A program made the translations under genes and the position numbers. From UBA1402 sp964575345 (GTDB lineage Bacteria > Bacteroidota > Bacteroidia > Bacteroidales > UBA1402), in assembly GCA_964575345.1 (NCBI GenBank), contig CAZNQD010000001.1:1-64000 (forward strand): 64,000 nt of DNA, given 5' to 3'. The notes below the pieces were generated by a model that ran no database searches, had not been told where the DNA came from, and was given only the letters and a program-made list of their open reading frames with translations. Positions 1-8,148 of this stretch are shown here, one piece after another (the first letter of the stretch is position 1; every line of letters begins with the position of its first letter).

Positions 1-1
1 C

Positions 2-361
2 AAACAGGCCTTGATTCATAATTATAAGGACGACCAGACTCGCTATAATCTGGCCGTAGCCCAGGCTATGTTAAAAAAACAGCAAGAGCAACAAGAGCAA
101 CAGCAGCAGCAAGAGCAAGAGCAAGAGCAACAAGAGCAGGAGCAGCAGCAACAACAAGAGCAGCAGGAGCAGCAGGAAAAGGAAAGACCTGAACCACAAA
201 ATCAGGCTGATCAGCAAGAACAACAGCAGGAACAGATAAGCCGCGAAAAAGCCCAACAGCTCCTGGACGCCCTGATGCAGGACGAACAGGAAGTGCAGGA
301 AAAAGTGAAGAAATTACAAATGCAGAATAGCCGGCCAAAGAAAACAGAAAAGGATTGGTAA
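2..361 (+). CDS. batC: BatC-like TPR protein, C-terminal part (5' truncated by window edge)
   Basis: The frame is open from base 2, so the gene begins before the window and only about 119 C-terminal residues are seen. They start with a TPR-like helix (residues reading NYKDDQTRYNLAVAQ), pass into a stretch of about 60 residues made almost wholly of Gln and Glu, and end in a conserved-looking tail (LLDALMQDEQEVQEKVKK, then KKTEKDW). This tail and the position just before batD and batE fit BatC of the Bacteroides aerotolerance operon, a TPR protein thought to act at the inner membrane or in the periplasm with the von Willebrand-domain proteins BatA and BatB. The Q/E region is built from CAR codon repeats and could vary in length between strains. 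BatA and BatB would lie upstream, outside the window. Confidence 0.8.
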   Translation, partial: KQALIHNYKDDQTRYNLAVAQAMLKKQQEQQEQQQQQEQEQEQQEQEQQQQQEQQEQQEKERPEPQNQADQQEQQQEQISREKAQQLLDALMQDEQEVQEKVKKLQMQNSRPKKTEKDW

Positions 362-408
362 AAAGACTACCTTTGTAATCTGAGTACGGTAAAATATACG
401 GTGTATCT

Positions 409-2253
409 ATGAAATTTAAATATAAAGGAACATTACTAATTACCATACTGATAGCTTTCAGTTTGAAACTGGCAGCTGCCGAAGAAATTGTTTTTACGGC
501 AACGGCTCCTTCTAAAGTTATTCTGGGTCAACAGTTTAGGCTTACTTATACCCTGAATGCAGAGACCAAAGACCTCAGAATACCCGAAATTACCGATTTT
601 GAGGTATTGATGGGGCCAACTACCGCGTTTTCTACTCAGACAAGCATTGTCAACGGTCAGCGGACTTCTTCGGTTGAATACAGCTATACCTATATTTTGA
701 TGCCCGTAAAAGTGGGTACTTTTACTATTCCTGCGGCTACCGCGACCGTAAAAAAAGAAAAGAGGAACTCCAATCCACTTACTATTACGGTTCTGCCCCA
801 GGACAAAAGCACGGGCGGCGCTTCAAACCAGGCAGCTTCTTCGGAGCCGACGGCCAGCTTCAATAGCGAACAGGCTTTTATCAGGGCGATCCCTTCCAAA
901 ACCAAAATCTTCGAACAAGAAGGCTTGTTGCTGACATATAAATTGTTTACCCGAATTGATATAAGTGGGGTAAACAACATCAAGTTTCCTGAATTCAAAG
1001 GCTTTTTGGCCCAGGAAATTGAAATAGATCCCAATACTCAGTGGGATATGGAAAATTACAATGGACTGAATTATAGAACTGCTGTCTTGAAGCAAACCAT
1101 CCTTTATCCGCAGCAGAGCGGAGAAATTGAAATCGAAAGCGGAAGCTTTGACCTGATTTTCAGAATACGAAACACCAATCAGGGGATGCGGAGTTTGTTT
1201 GAAGATTTTTTTGATTCTTATCAGGAAGTACGAAAAACCATATTATCGCCTAAACTCCGGATTCAGGTTGAACCCTTTCCTTTCGGCAAACCATCTAATT
1301 TCAATCCTTTCAGCGGCAGCCTGAGGCTGAGTTCTTCCATCAGCAGTTCTCAGGTCAAAGCCGACGAAGCAGTCACCGTAAAATTGGAACTCAGCGGAGA
1401 AGGAAATATGAAGATGCTCAGAATCCCTGAGCTTAAGTTCCCTGCCGATTTTGAGGTGTACGATCCCAAAGTCAGCAATAATTTTAAGACCACCCCCAGA
1501 GGGGTCAGCGGAACCAAAACCATAGAATACCTGGTGATTCCCCGTTATTCCGGCAGCTTTACCATCCCGTCGGTAAGTATTTCTTATTTTGACCTGGCCG
1601 ATAAAAGTTATAAAACTTTGTCCACCGATGAATTCCAACTGGAGGTAGGCCGTTCCGAACAAAACAAAGAAGGTGTGGTGGCCGGTGCAGTAGTCAGCCA
1701 AGAGCAATTGCGTTTACTGGGACAGGATATACGCTACATAAAAACCGACAACATCAGCTTGTGTCCCCGTACCAATCTTATCTACGGCAAGACTGCCTTT
1801 TGGTTGGCCTACATACTGCCCTTCCTCTTTTTCCTCCTGATGCTTTACATTTATCGTAAGCAGGCCAAAGCCAACGCCGACCTGGCTGCAGTCAGGACAA
1901 GGAAAGCCAACAAAGTGGCTGTTAAACGCCTCAAGAAGGCCAGCTTCTATTTGAAAAACCAAGACAAGGAAAATTTCCTGGACGAAGTATTGAAAGCGCT
2001 TTGGGGCTATACCAGCGATAAACTCAATATTCCGGTTTCTCAGTTGAACAAAGACAACATCGAAACTCAGTTGAATCAACGAAAAGTGGATGCAGAAGCT
2101 CGTGCTGAATTTATACAGATTCTGCAGGCCTGCGAGTTTGAACGTTATGCTCCGGCAACCGAAACCCAACATATGGGCGAGTTGTATGCCAAAACCCTGA
2201 AAGTTATCAACCAAATGGAAAATACTATAAACAATGTCCATGTTAAGAAATAG
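409..2253 (+). CDS. batD: BatD aerotolerance protein
   Basis: This 614-residue protein has a signal peptide (about residues 1-25, ending near LAAAEE), a long periplasmic beta-rich region and one membrane segment near residues 460-482 (AFWLAYILPFLFFLLMLYIY). A cytoplasmic helical tail follows with a TPR-like or BatD C-terminal region. Length, topology and position between batC and batE identify it as BatD of the Bacteroides aerotolerance operon. The family is linked to oxygen and stress tolerance in Bacteroides and to virulence in Leptospira; its biochemical role is unknown. The ATG at 409 is 47 bases after the batC stop and gives a clean signal peptide. Its 3' end overlaps batE by 20 bases, which suggests coupled translation. 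Confidence 0.9.
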   Translation: MKFKYKGTLLITILIAFSLKLAAAEEIVFTATAPSKVILGQQFRLTYTLNAETKDLRIPEITDFEVLMGPTTAFSTQTSIVNGQRTSSVEYSYTYILMPVKVGTFTIPAATATVKKEKRNSNPLTITVLPQDKSTGGASNQAASSEPTASFNSEQAFIRAIPSKTKIFEQEGLLLTYKLFTRIDISGVNNIKFPEFKGFLAQEIEIDPNTQWDMENYNGLNYRTAVLKQTILYPQQSGEIEIESGSFDLIFRIRNTNQGMRSLFEDFFDSYQEVRKTILSPKLRIQVEPFPFGKPSNFNPFSGSLRLSSSISSSQVKADEAVTVKLELSGEGNMKMLRIPELKFPADFEVYDPKVSNNFKTTPRGVSGTKTIEYLVIPRYSGSFTIPSVSISYFDLADKSYKTLSTDEFQLEVGRSEQNKEGVVAGAVVSQEQLRLLGQDIRYIKTDNISLCPRTNLIYGKTAFWLAYILPFLFFLLMLYIYRKQAKANADLAAVRTRKANKVAVKRLKKASFYLKNQDKENFLDEVLKALWGYTSDKLNIPVSQLNKDNIETQLNQRKVDAEARAEFIQILQACEFERYAPATETQHMGELYAKTLKVINQMENTINNVHVKK

Positions 2254-3022
2254 TCTTTTCAGCTTACTAGTCTTTTGCTTGTTTAGCATGCAGGCCTGGG
2301 CCAAAACGGCCTATACAGAAACTTCTGCAGCCGATTCGGTGCTGCAGTTGGCTGCCACTGCCTATTCCGAAAGCCGTTTTAACGATGCAGCAGCTTTGTA
2401 CGAGCAAGTATTGGCAAACTACGGCATCTCGGCTAAAGTATATTATAACCTGGGAAACGCCTATTATAAATCGGGCTCTGTGGCGCCGGCCATTTTGAAT
2501 TACGAAAGAGCTTTGCTGCTCAAGCCGGGAGACGCCGATGTGCGATTTAATCTTGAGCTGGCCCGTAGTCGTGTAGTGGACAAAATAGAGCCCCTGGGAG
2601 AATTTTTGCTGGTACGATGGTACAATTCGTTGGGCAATCTGCTTGATTCCAATTCCTGGGCCTATATCAGTCTGGGATTGTTTGTACTTTTCACCGCTTG
2701 TTTGTTTGTTTATTTTTTTGCCAGAAAAAGCAGCCTCAAGAAAAGCAGCTTTTTTGTTGGAATACTTGTTATCTTTTTTAGTATATTTGCTTTGCTCTAT
2801 TCAGCCCGGCAACGTGACGCCATTATTCATCCGGACAAGGCCATTGTCTTTTCGGAAAGCGTCACGGTGAAAAGTTCTCCGGATCAGAGTGGAACCGATC
2901 TTTTTCTTTTGCACGAAGGCAGTACTCTCAGCATCAAAAGCAAATTGGGGGACTGGTGTGAAATTGAACTCGAAGACGGAAATGTAGGCTGGATAGAATC
3001 AAAACATATTGAGATTATTTAG
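2234..3022 (+). CDS. batE: BatE TPR and SH3-domain membrane protein
   Basis: The 262-residue product starts with a signal peptide (MLRNSLFSLLVFCLFSMQAWA), followed by two or three TPR units (about residues 35-110; NLGNAYYKSG is a typical TPR core). Two membrane segments come next (around residues 137-157 and 172-190), then a C-terminal bacterial SH3 domain (about residues 200-262; VTVKSSPDQSGTDLFLLHEG, then GDWCEIELEDGNVGWI). This layout matches BatE. The start is either ATG 2234 or ATG 2240; both lie inside the end of batD, so the genes are cotranscribed. The SH3 domain is probably periplasmic and may bind cell-wall or protein partners of the Bat complex. Confidence 0.88.
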   Translation: MSMLRNSLFSLLVFCLFSMQAWAKTAYTETSAADSVLQLAATAYSESRFNDAAALYEQVLANYGISAKVYYNLGNAYYKSGSVAPAILNYERALLLKPGDADVRFNLELARSRVVDKIEPLGEFLLVRWYNSLGNLLDSNSWAYISLGLFVLFTACLFVYFFARKSSLKKSSFFVGILVIFFSIFALLYSARQRDAIIHPDKAIVFSESVTVKSSPDQSGTDLFLLHEGSTLSIKSKLGDWCEIELEDGNVGWIESKHIEII

Positions 3023-3033
3023 ACTTAAATGGC

Positions 3034-3738
3034 ATGAATTTTTGGACCGGGCTTCTTGAATGGGATGTACAGGCTTTGCTGGATGTCAATGCCCTGCACA
3101 ATCCCTGGATGGATCGTTTTGCCTGGTTGCTCTCCGAAACTATGGTTTGGTCGCCGGCAGTTTTGGTCTTGCTCTATGTGCTGATCAAAAACAAAAAGGT
3201 TGAGACGATCTGGATAGTGCTGGCCATCGCCCTCTTATTTGTGTTTGTCGACCAGGTGGCGGCCAATGTGATAAAACCCCTGGTGGGAAGGCTCAGGCCA
3301 ACCCGCAATCCTGAAGTGCTCCCGTACTTGGATATTGTAAATGCCTATTTGGGAGGCACTTACGGTTTTCCTTCCAATCATGCTGCCAATGTATTTGCTT
3401 TTGCTGGTTTCAGCGCCTTGCTGTTCAAAAACAAAGTCTATAGCCTGAATATTTTCTTGTGGGCAGCTTTGGTTGCTCTTTCCCGTATATATCTTGGGGT
3501 TCATTATCCACTTGATGTACTTGCCGGCGCTTTGTTCGGATTTTTGTCGGCCTGGATGTTTTACGCCTTGTATGTTTGGTGTATGCGGCGTTTCTTTTCG
3601 GAGTCTCTGGGGTGTTTGTACCGCCCGGATGGTTATACACCGAGTCTGTACTCCGTAAAAGATATTCAACTCTTGCTGCTGGTGTTGTTAACCATACTCA
3701 TCAGTCTGATCATTTCATCCCATTACATAACCTGGTAA
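3034..3738 (+). CDS. PAP2-family membrane phosphatase
   Basis: This 234-residue integral membrane protein has about six hydrophobic segments and the three-part PAP2/type 2 phosphatidic acid phosphatase signature: K-x6-RP as KPLVGRLRP, PSxH as FPSNHAAN, and SRxYLGxHxxxD as SRIYLGVHYPLD. The catalytic histidines are present. Family members remove phosphate from undecaprenyl pyrophosphate or lipid phosphates at the outer face of the inner membrane; the substrate here cannot be told from sequence. The gene begins 11 bases after batE and is probably on the same transcript. No regulator is apparent. Confidence 0.85.
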   Translation: MNFWTGLLEWDVQALLDVNALHNPWMDRFAWLLSETMVWSPAVLVLLYVLIKNKKVETIWIVLAIALLFVFVDQVAANVIKPLVGRLRPTRNPEVLPYLDIVNAYLGGTYGFPSNHAANVFAFAGFSALLFKNKVYSLNIFLWAALVALSRIYLGVHYPLDVLAGALFGFLSAWMFYALYVWCMRRFFSESLGCLYRPDGYTPSLYSVKDIQLLLLVLLTILISLIISSHYITW

Positions 3739-3763
3739 AAAATAACCTATAAAATCTTAAGTC

Positions 3764-4015
3764 ATGACAAGAACAATCACCTTCAATGAATTGCGCAAAA
3801 TCAAAGACAGTCTGCCCTCAGGCAGCACCCAAGTCATCGCAGACAGGATGGGCCTCTCTGTAGAAACTGTTCGTAATTATTTTGGCGGACACAATTACAG
3901 AGACGGCAAAAGTTGCGGCATCCATGTTGAACCGGGGCCGGATGGCGGTATTGTTAAGTTGGACGATACTACTATTTTGGATATGGCTTTGGAAATAATC
4001 AATGCTGACAGATAA
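3764..4015 (+). CDS. Small helix-turn-helix DNA-binding protein
   Basis: An 83-residue protein. Residues 1-45 look like a helix-turn-helix (FNELRKIKDSLPSGSTQVIADRM, then GLSVETVRNYFGG). A glycine-rich beta segment (GIHVEPGPDGGIVKLDDTTI) and a short helix end it. Similar small DNA-binding proteins are conserved in Bacteroidetes, but I know of no defined target. It follows the PAP2 gene by 25 bases and is closed by a strong terminator at 4043-4071. It may therefore be the last gene of the bat transcript. A role as a local regulator or nucleoid-like protein is inference. Confidence 0.7.
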   Translation: MTRTITFNELRKIKDSLPSGSTQVIADRMGLSVETVRNYFGGHNYRDGKSCGIHVEPGPDGGIVKLDDTTILDMALEIINADR

Positions 4016-4042
4016 AACTCCCGAAACAGCATTTAGATTAAG

Positions 4043-4071
4043 GGCTGCCTTTGTTGAGGCAGCCTTTTTTT
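4043..4071 (+). terminator. Rho-independent terminator after the bat/PAP2 block
   Basis: A perfect 8-bp stem, GGCTGCCT (4043-4050) and AGGCAGCC (4057-4064), closes a 6-base loop and is followed directly by seven T residues. It lies 27 bases after the small DNA-binding gene and should end the upstream transcript. Confidence 0.9.
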
Positions 4072-4420
4072 GTATTATACACCCTGTAATTGGCTTTTAT
4101 TTATAGTCTCAAATCCAAAAGCAGAAATAATCCCGGGTGAATCAGCCCACTTAGATGAATATTTATTCGTCTGATAATCATTTATATAATAATTCCGTTC
4201 AAAATGATATTTATTTGATTTCTGAAAACGTCGATAAACAGGCTATAATTAATAAATCATTATATAATTAGACAGAAAAATGAAAATATATTTGTTCTTA
4301 TAATGTAAATTTGTGTTACATTTACGCCGAAATTAAATTGAAGAAAAATAATTTCATGGAAATACTCAGATTCTTACATATTATAATTATAATTTTTAGT
4401 AACCAATCAAGGTCAATTTT
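4072..4420. other. AT-rich intergenic region with candidate promoter boxes
   Basis: About 350 bases with no convincing gene. The DNA is markedly richer in A and T than its surroundings. Two plus-strand boxes match the Bacteroidetes -7 consensus TAnnTTTG: TATATTTG at 4287-4294 and TAAATTTG at 4306-4313. Neither has a clear TTTG element about 20 bases upstream. Transcription from them would give a leader of about 100 bases before the 4421 gene. I see no hairpin or riboswitch core. Confidence 0.45.
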
Positions 4421-5011
4421 ATGTATCTATTCAATTTGTACGCTTTAAGCGTAGAGTTAAAATCAGAGAAGAAACTAATAAAAAGGACTTCTTCCTTATT
4501 TTTTTCTTCTGAGGAAAAAGCTGCTCAGGCTGCAAAAGAATACAGACATCACTATGCCTGTGTGTATGATACAACAGTGAGTGCAGAAGAATTGTACTGC
4601 ATAATCGTGGAAGGACGCAAACTGGACAGTATATATAACGATGTTATGTGTACAAAGGTGTATTCTCCTGAGGGCCAACTAATAGACAGTTGCGAAGTTG
4701 CAGACGGAGAATCCTTTCAAGGCAGGAAGAAAGAATATGTATTCCATCAGCCGGGTGATCTGGTAGAAATTCCTTTCGGAGAAGAATTGCGTTTGGGAGT
4801 AGTGTTAGGGCAGCCGCCGGTGTTTAAAGAAAATCAATCGCTGTACGGACTGAGTTCCTCAGACGATTCCTACACTTTGTTGGTATATCCTTCAATGGAA
4901 GTCGATTATGCCTATGCACCACTTGTATTTAAACCTCGTTATAAGATAGATGAAGCTGTAAAACAGAATCTCCTGGCTGGCTGGAAAAAGCATAGCCTGA
5001 AGGCAATTTAG
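4421..5011 (+). CDS. Conserved-looking protein of unknown function (196 aa)
   Basis: I cannot assign a function. The protein is soluble with no signal peptide or membrane segment. It has an N-terminal alpha/beta part (residues 1-85; SEEKAAQAAKEYRHHYACVY, then EELYCIIVEGRKLDSIYND) and a beta-rich C-terminal half with PGDLVEIPFGEELRLGVVLG. Such stretches are typical of small SH3-like or PUA-like barrels. The layout recalls uncharacterised proteins in Bacteroidales genomes, but this is an impression, not a search result. It is preceded by an AT-rich region and followed by the large P-loop gene at 5086, which has its own promoter box. It may or may not belong functionally to that block. Confidence 0.6.
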   Translation: MYLFNLYALSVELKSEKKLIKRTSSLFFSSEEKAAQAAKEYRHHYACVYDTTVSAEELYCIIVEGRKLDSIYNDVMCTKVYSPEGQLIDSCEVADGESFQGRKKEYVFHQPGDLVEIPFGEELRLGVVLGQPPVFKENQSLYGLSSSDDSYTLLVYPSMEVDYAYAPLVFKPRYKIDEAVKQNLLAGWKKHSLKAI

Positions 5012-5060
5012 GCAGAAAAAGAATATATGTCCTTGCCCACATTAAAATGCAATTAAACTG

Positions 5061-5068
5061 TATATTTG
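5061..5068 (+). promoter_or_regulatory. Bacteroidetes-type -7 box upstream of the 5086 gene
   Basis: TATATTTG fits the TAnnTTTG consensus and lies 17 bases before the ATG at 5086, so any leader would be very short. The -33 element is weak. It suggests that the 5086-9126 pair can be transcribed separately from the 4421 gene. Confidence 0.45.
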
Positions 5069-5085
5069 TTTAAACATTTTAGTGT

Positions 5086-8000
5086 ATGGAACAATTTATC
5101 CGAAGATACCAGGAGCAACTGGGAATTTTGCTGCTGGAAAGATTGAATCCTGGTTTGGATGGGGTATATAAAGAACTCATCGTTTGGACACAACGCTATG
5201 TTGTCAGTGTAGATAAACTAGTTTCCTCTTTGGAGTCAGAAAATGATCTGCAACAAAAGTCTCTGCTGCTGAGTCATTACATGGAATTTTGCCGGTCAAT
5301 GTTGTCCCTGCTGGATGAATTGCATTTATCTTTACCATCGGCACGGAAGGAACAGCTGGGCTACGACCATCTTCTGTACCAATATTTACAGGAACAACCA
5401 GGTCATCAAAGCTTTGTACAGCCTCCGGAGAGGTTTAAACCCCTGGAAGGCGATAACTGGAGTATTAAAGCTATCAAGGCATATAAAAGAGCAGCTTTTG
5501 CAATATATGTTCTACCGGTTAAAGCCTGCAGGCTGATCAATAGACTGGTTAAAAAAGAGCTTTTCAAAAAAGCCTGCGAAATCAAACCATGGAAACAAAA
5601 AGTCCCCTTGCGCAGGCTGAGTTATCGCTATTATGCCTATGAATTGTTTGCTGTCTATTCTGAGCTTGTCATTGATTTACATCGCGAACTGGCTATGTCC
5701 TGTACCAAAATCCGTGAATTGGACGAACGCTTGTTTCCTGCCATAAATAGATCTGTAGGGCAGAGCAATAATGAAAGAACATTCAAAAACGAATGGGTGC
5801 AATGCATACGACCTGCTTTTCTGAATCTTGAAAAGGATTTCGTGACCAAACAAACAACATTCTCCTTACAGCTCAAACAAGGATTACAGCGGATTCAGAC
5901 TGAATTTTGGGAACAAGCTCAAGTGGGAGGGACACTTGAATTTAATTCCTTCAAACATTGGCCCTGGCATTACAAACGTCTGGCAGCCCTCCAGCGCAGG
6001 CATTTTGTCAGACAAAGCCTCAAGCGCAAGAATACGATTTACGCCATTTGTGACGACTGGAAGTTCAGCCAGGAAATTCATTACTTGTCGTGCAATGCCT
6101 TAAAAAGCAGTATTTTGTTTAGCCGGCAAATCAACGAAAATCGTCTGGACTTGCAGGCCTTGTTGTTACACATTCCCCATTTTTTGAACGAAAGTCTCGA
6201 TAAAATTCATACCGAAGAACGTCAAAAACTAAAAACAATCCTGCTGCAACTCAAATATGATGCAGGAAAAGAGCTGGTCAATACCATCATTGAAGCCTCT
6301 CTTGCATACGTCGACCGGAAAGATTTACTAAACCAGATAGAACGTGCTGCAGAATCTGTTTTAAAAGACCTGGGCAGTATGACCAGCAAGCGCAGCCTGA
6401 TTGCACGCTTCGATCCGGCTAAAGCCTATCCGAGGAGAGCTTTGAAGAGTGTATCTACATATCGCCTGATTCAATTTGAAATCGGAGCAGACTGGAATCG
6501 CTTTGCTTTGTTGTTAAAACAACAGACACAAAAAGATCTGGAGAATATTCATGCTCAATTGCAAAATTTGGGAAGAATCAATCTGATCAACCTCGAAGCT
6601 GCTTTGGTTCAACTTGACGACAAAAAAGAACACATTGCCTCGGGGGCTTATCTGGATGCCCGTTCGGGTCTGGAAAGGGCCTTAATGCAATATAAAGTGA
6701 TGTTGGAGTTTTGCGATAACATGTACATTAAGCTGGAACGGAGTATGAATAAGGCAGTAATGGATTTGGTGTCTGCTTTGCTCGATCTGGCCATTAACGA
6801 AAATACCGAAGAGATTCGCTTGCGCATACACAGGGCCGACTTAAGGAAAAGCCTGTCGGATAGTTATACTTTATTCATAAAAATACTGAAAGCCTTCTAT
6901 AAAAAAACCAGGGCCTTATTGGGTTTGGTGAAAAGAGAAACAGGAGCAGGCATAGGCAGCCTCAAAAACAAATTGGGCATACAGGAACAAGCCAAAGAAA
7001 TTACCAGCGATATATCGGAATTTTTATCATTTGATTACGAAGATATTCAGCGACTACCCTTTGTTTATCAAAGGCTTTTCAGCAGTGAACCTCTCAGGGA
7101 CAGTAGTTTTTATCTGCGTCGTGACAAAGAAAGTGCAGAACTTGCCGCTACTTATCAAAAATGGTGCGAAGGCCAGTTTATGCCCTGTTTGATATACGGC
7201 GAAAAAGGGAGTGGTGTAAGTACTCTGATGGAAATGTTTCTTCCCCAAAATAACAAGGAAACGTGCAGACTCATCAAAATCATACCCGAGAGGAGGATAT
7301 ATAAAGCCGAAGACTTATTGGATTTATTAGGCCGCTCAATCCGCAACAAGTCCTTTAAAGATTTGAATGATCTGTATTCATTTATCGGGCAGCAAGCCCC
7401 CTTTTGTGTATTCCTTGACAAGCTGCATTTTATGTATATGCGTCAGCCCAAAGGCTTCGAAGTGCTCAAATTGTTATTCAGCATAATCAGCGCAAGCAGC
7501 AAAACCGTATTTTGGATTTGTTCCTGCGGGCAATATTCAGCAGACTACCTGAACAAAACCATAGGTTTATTTAGCTATTTTCCGGTATTAATTCAGATGC
7601 AGCCTTTAGAGCTGGAGAAAATAATTAAAATTATTCTTCTCAGGCATAGAGCCAGTGGTTATGATTTAAGCTATATGCACTCGAATCGCGATCTGGAAGA
7701 TAAAAAGTTTACTAAAATGGAGGAATCTAAACAACAGGAAGTACTCGAAACCAAGTATTTCTCTACGCTCCATCAGATCACCGAATCCAACATTTCGTTC
7801 GCTCTTTTGCTATGGCTTACCAGTATACATCGCATAGATAATAACCGGGTTTACCTTGAATCGCTGGATAAGCTCGATTTTAGTTTTTTATATACCCAGA
7901 CCCGGGAGGCTGTTTTCGGCTTACATGCTTTGTTGTTGCACGAAAGCCTGAATCCGGGGGAACTGGCTGCTGTGCTGAATTGCCCTCAACGTCAGGCTAC

Positions 8001-8124
8001 TTTACTGTTAATGCGGTTAAAAGACCGCGGGATAGTGGTGGATGAGGGCGGATTTTACAAAATTCATCCCCTTCTTTACCGTTCTACCGTACAAATGCTT
8101 AAGGATAACAACCTGATTCATTAA
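5086..8124 (+). CDS. Large helical P-loop ATPase-like protein with C-terminal winged helix
   Basis: A 1012-residue protein with no signal peptide or clear membrane segment. Residues 1 to about 680 are almost entirely helical and rich in charged residues. A nucleotide-binding-like region follows: a Walker A-like loop at residues 705-713 reads GEKGSGVST, with Val711 where the catalytic Lys should be. A Walker B-like strand (FCVFLDKLHF, Asp778) follows about 65 residues later. The last 80 or so residues resemble a winged helix (PGELAAVLNC, then LMRLKDRGIVVDEGGFYKIHP). The order helical region, P-loop, winged helix recalls AAA+/STAND signalling ATPases. An MscS-type channel gene starts 24 bases downstream and is probably cotranscribed. 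I do not recognise a named family; a role in stress response or defence is inference. Confidence 0.65.
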   Translation: MEQFIRRYQEQLGILLLERLNPGLDGVYKELIVWTQRYVVSVDKLVSSLESENDLQQKSLLLSHYMEFCRSMLSLLDELHLSLPSARKEQLGYDHLLYQYLQEQPGHQSFVQPPERFKPLEGDNWSIKAIKAYKRAAFAIYVLPVKACRLINRLVKKELFKKACEIKPWKQKVPLRRLSYRYYAYELFAVYSELVIDLHRELAMSCTKIRELDERLFPAINRSVGQSNNERTFKNEWVQCIRPAFLNLEKDFVTKQTTFSLQLKQGLQRIQTEFWEQAQVGGTLEFNSFKHWPWHYKRLAALQRRHFVRQSLKRKNTIYAICDDWKFSQEIHYLSCNALKSSILFSRQINENRLDLQALLLHIPHFLNESLDKIHTEERQKLKTILLQLKYDAGKELVNTIIEASLAYVDRKDLLNQIERAAESVLKDLGSMTSKRSLIARFDPAKAYPRRALKSVSTYRLIQFEIGADWNRFALLLKQQTQKDLENIHAQLQNLGRINLINLEAALVQLDDKKEHIASGAYLDARSGLERALMQYKVMLEFCDNMYIKLERSMNKAVMDLVSALLDLAINENTEEIRLRIHRADLRKSLSDSYTLFIKILKAFYKKTRALLGLVKRETGAGIGSLKNKLGIQEQAKEITSDISEFLSFDYEDIQRLPFVYQRLFSSEPLRDSSFYLRRDKESAELAATYQKWCEGQFMPCLIYGEKGSGVSTLMEMFLPQNNKETCRLIKIIPERRIYKAEDLLDLLGRSIRNKSFKDLNDLYSFIGQQAPFCVFLDKLHFMYMRQPKGFEVLKLLFSIISASSKTVFWICSCGQYSADYLNKTIGLFSYFPVLIQMQPLELEKIIKIILLRHRASGYDLSYMHSNRDLEDKKFTKMEESKQQEVLETKYFSTLHQITESNISFALLLWLTSIHRIDNNRVYLESLDKLDFSFLYTQTREAVFGLHALLLHESLNPGELAAVLNCPQRQATLLLMRLKDRGIVVDEGGFYKIHPLLYRSTVQMLKDNNLIH

Positions 8125-8148
8125 AATGTATAGATTAATATCAACGAT

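Noticed and set aside
71..256. Leucine-rich minus-strand frame of 61 residues
   Set aside because: It is the reverse complement of the Gln/Glu repeat of batC; poly-Leu is an artefact of the repeat.
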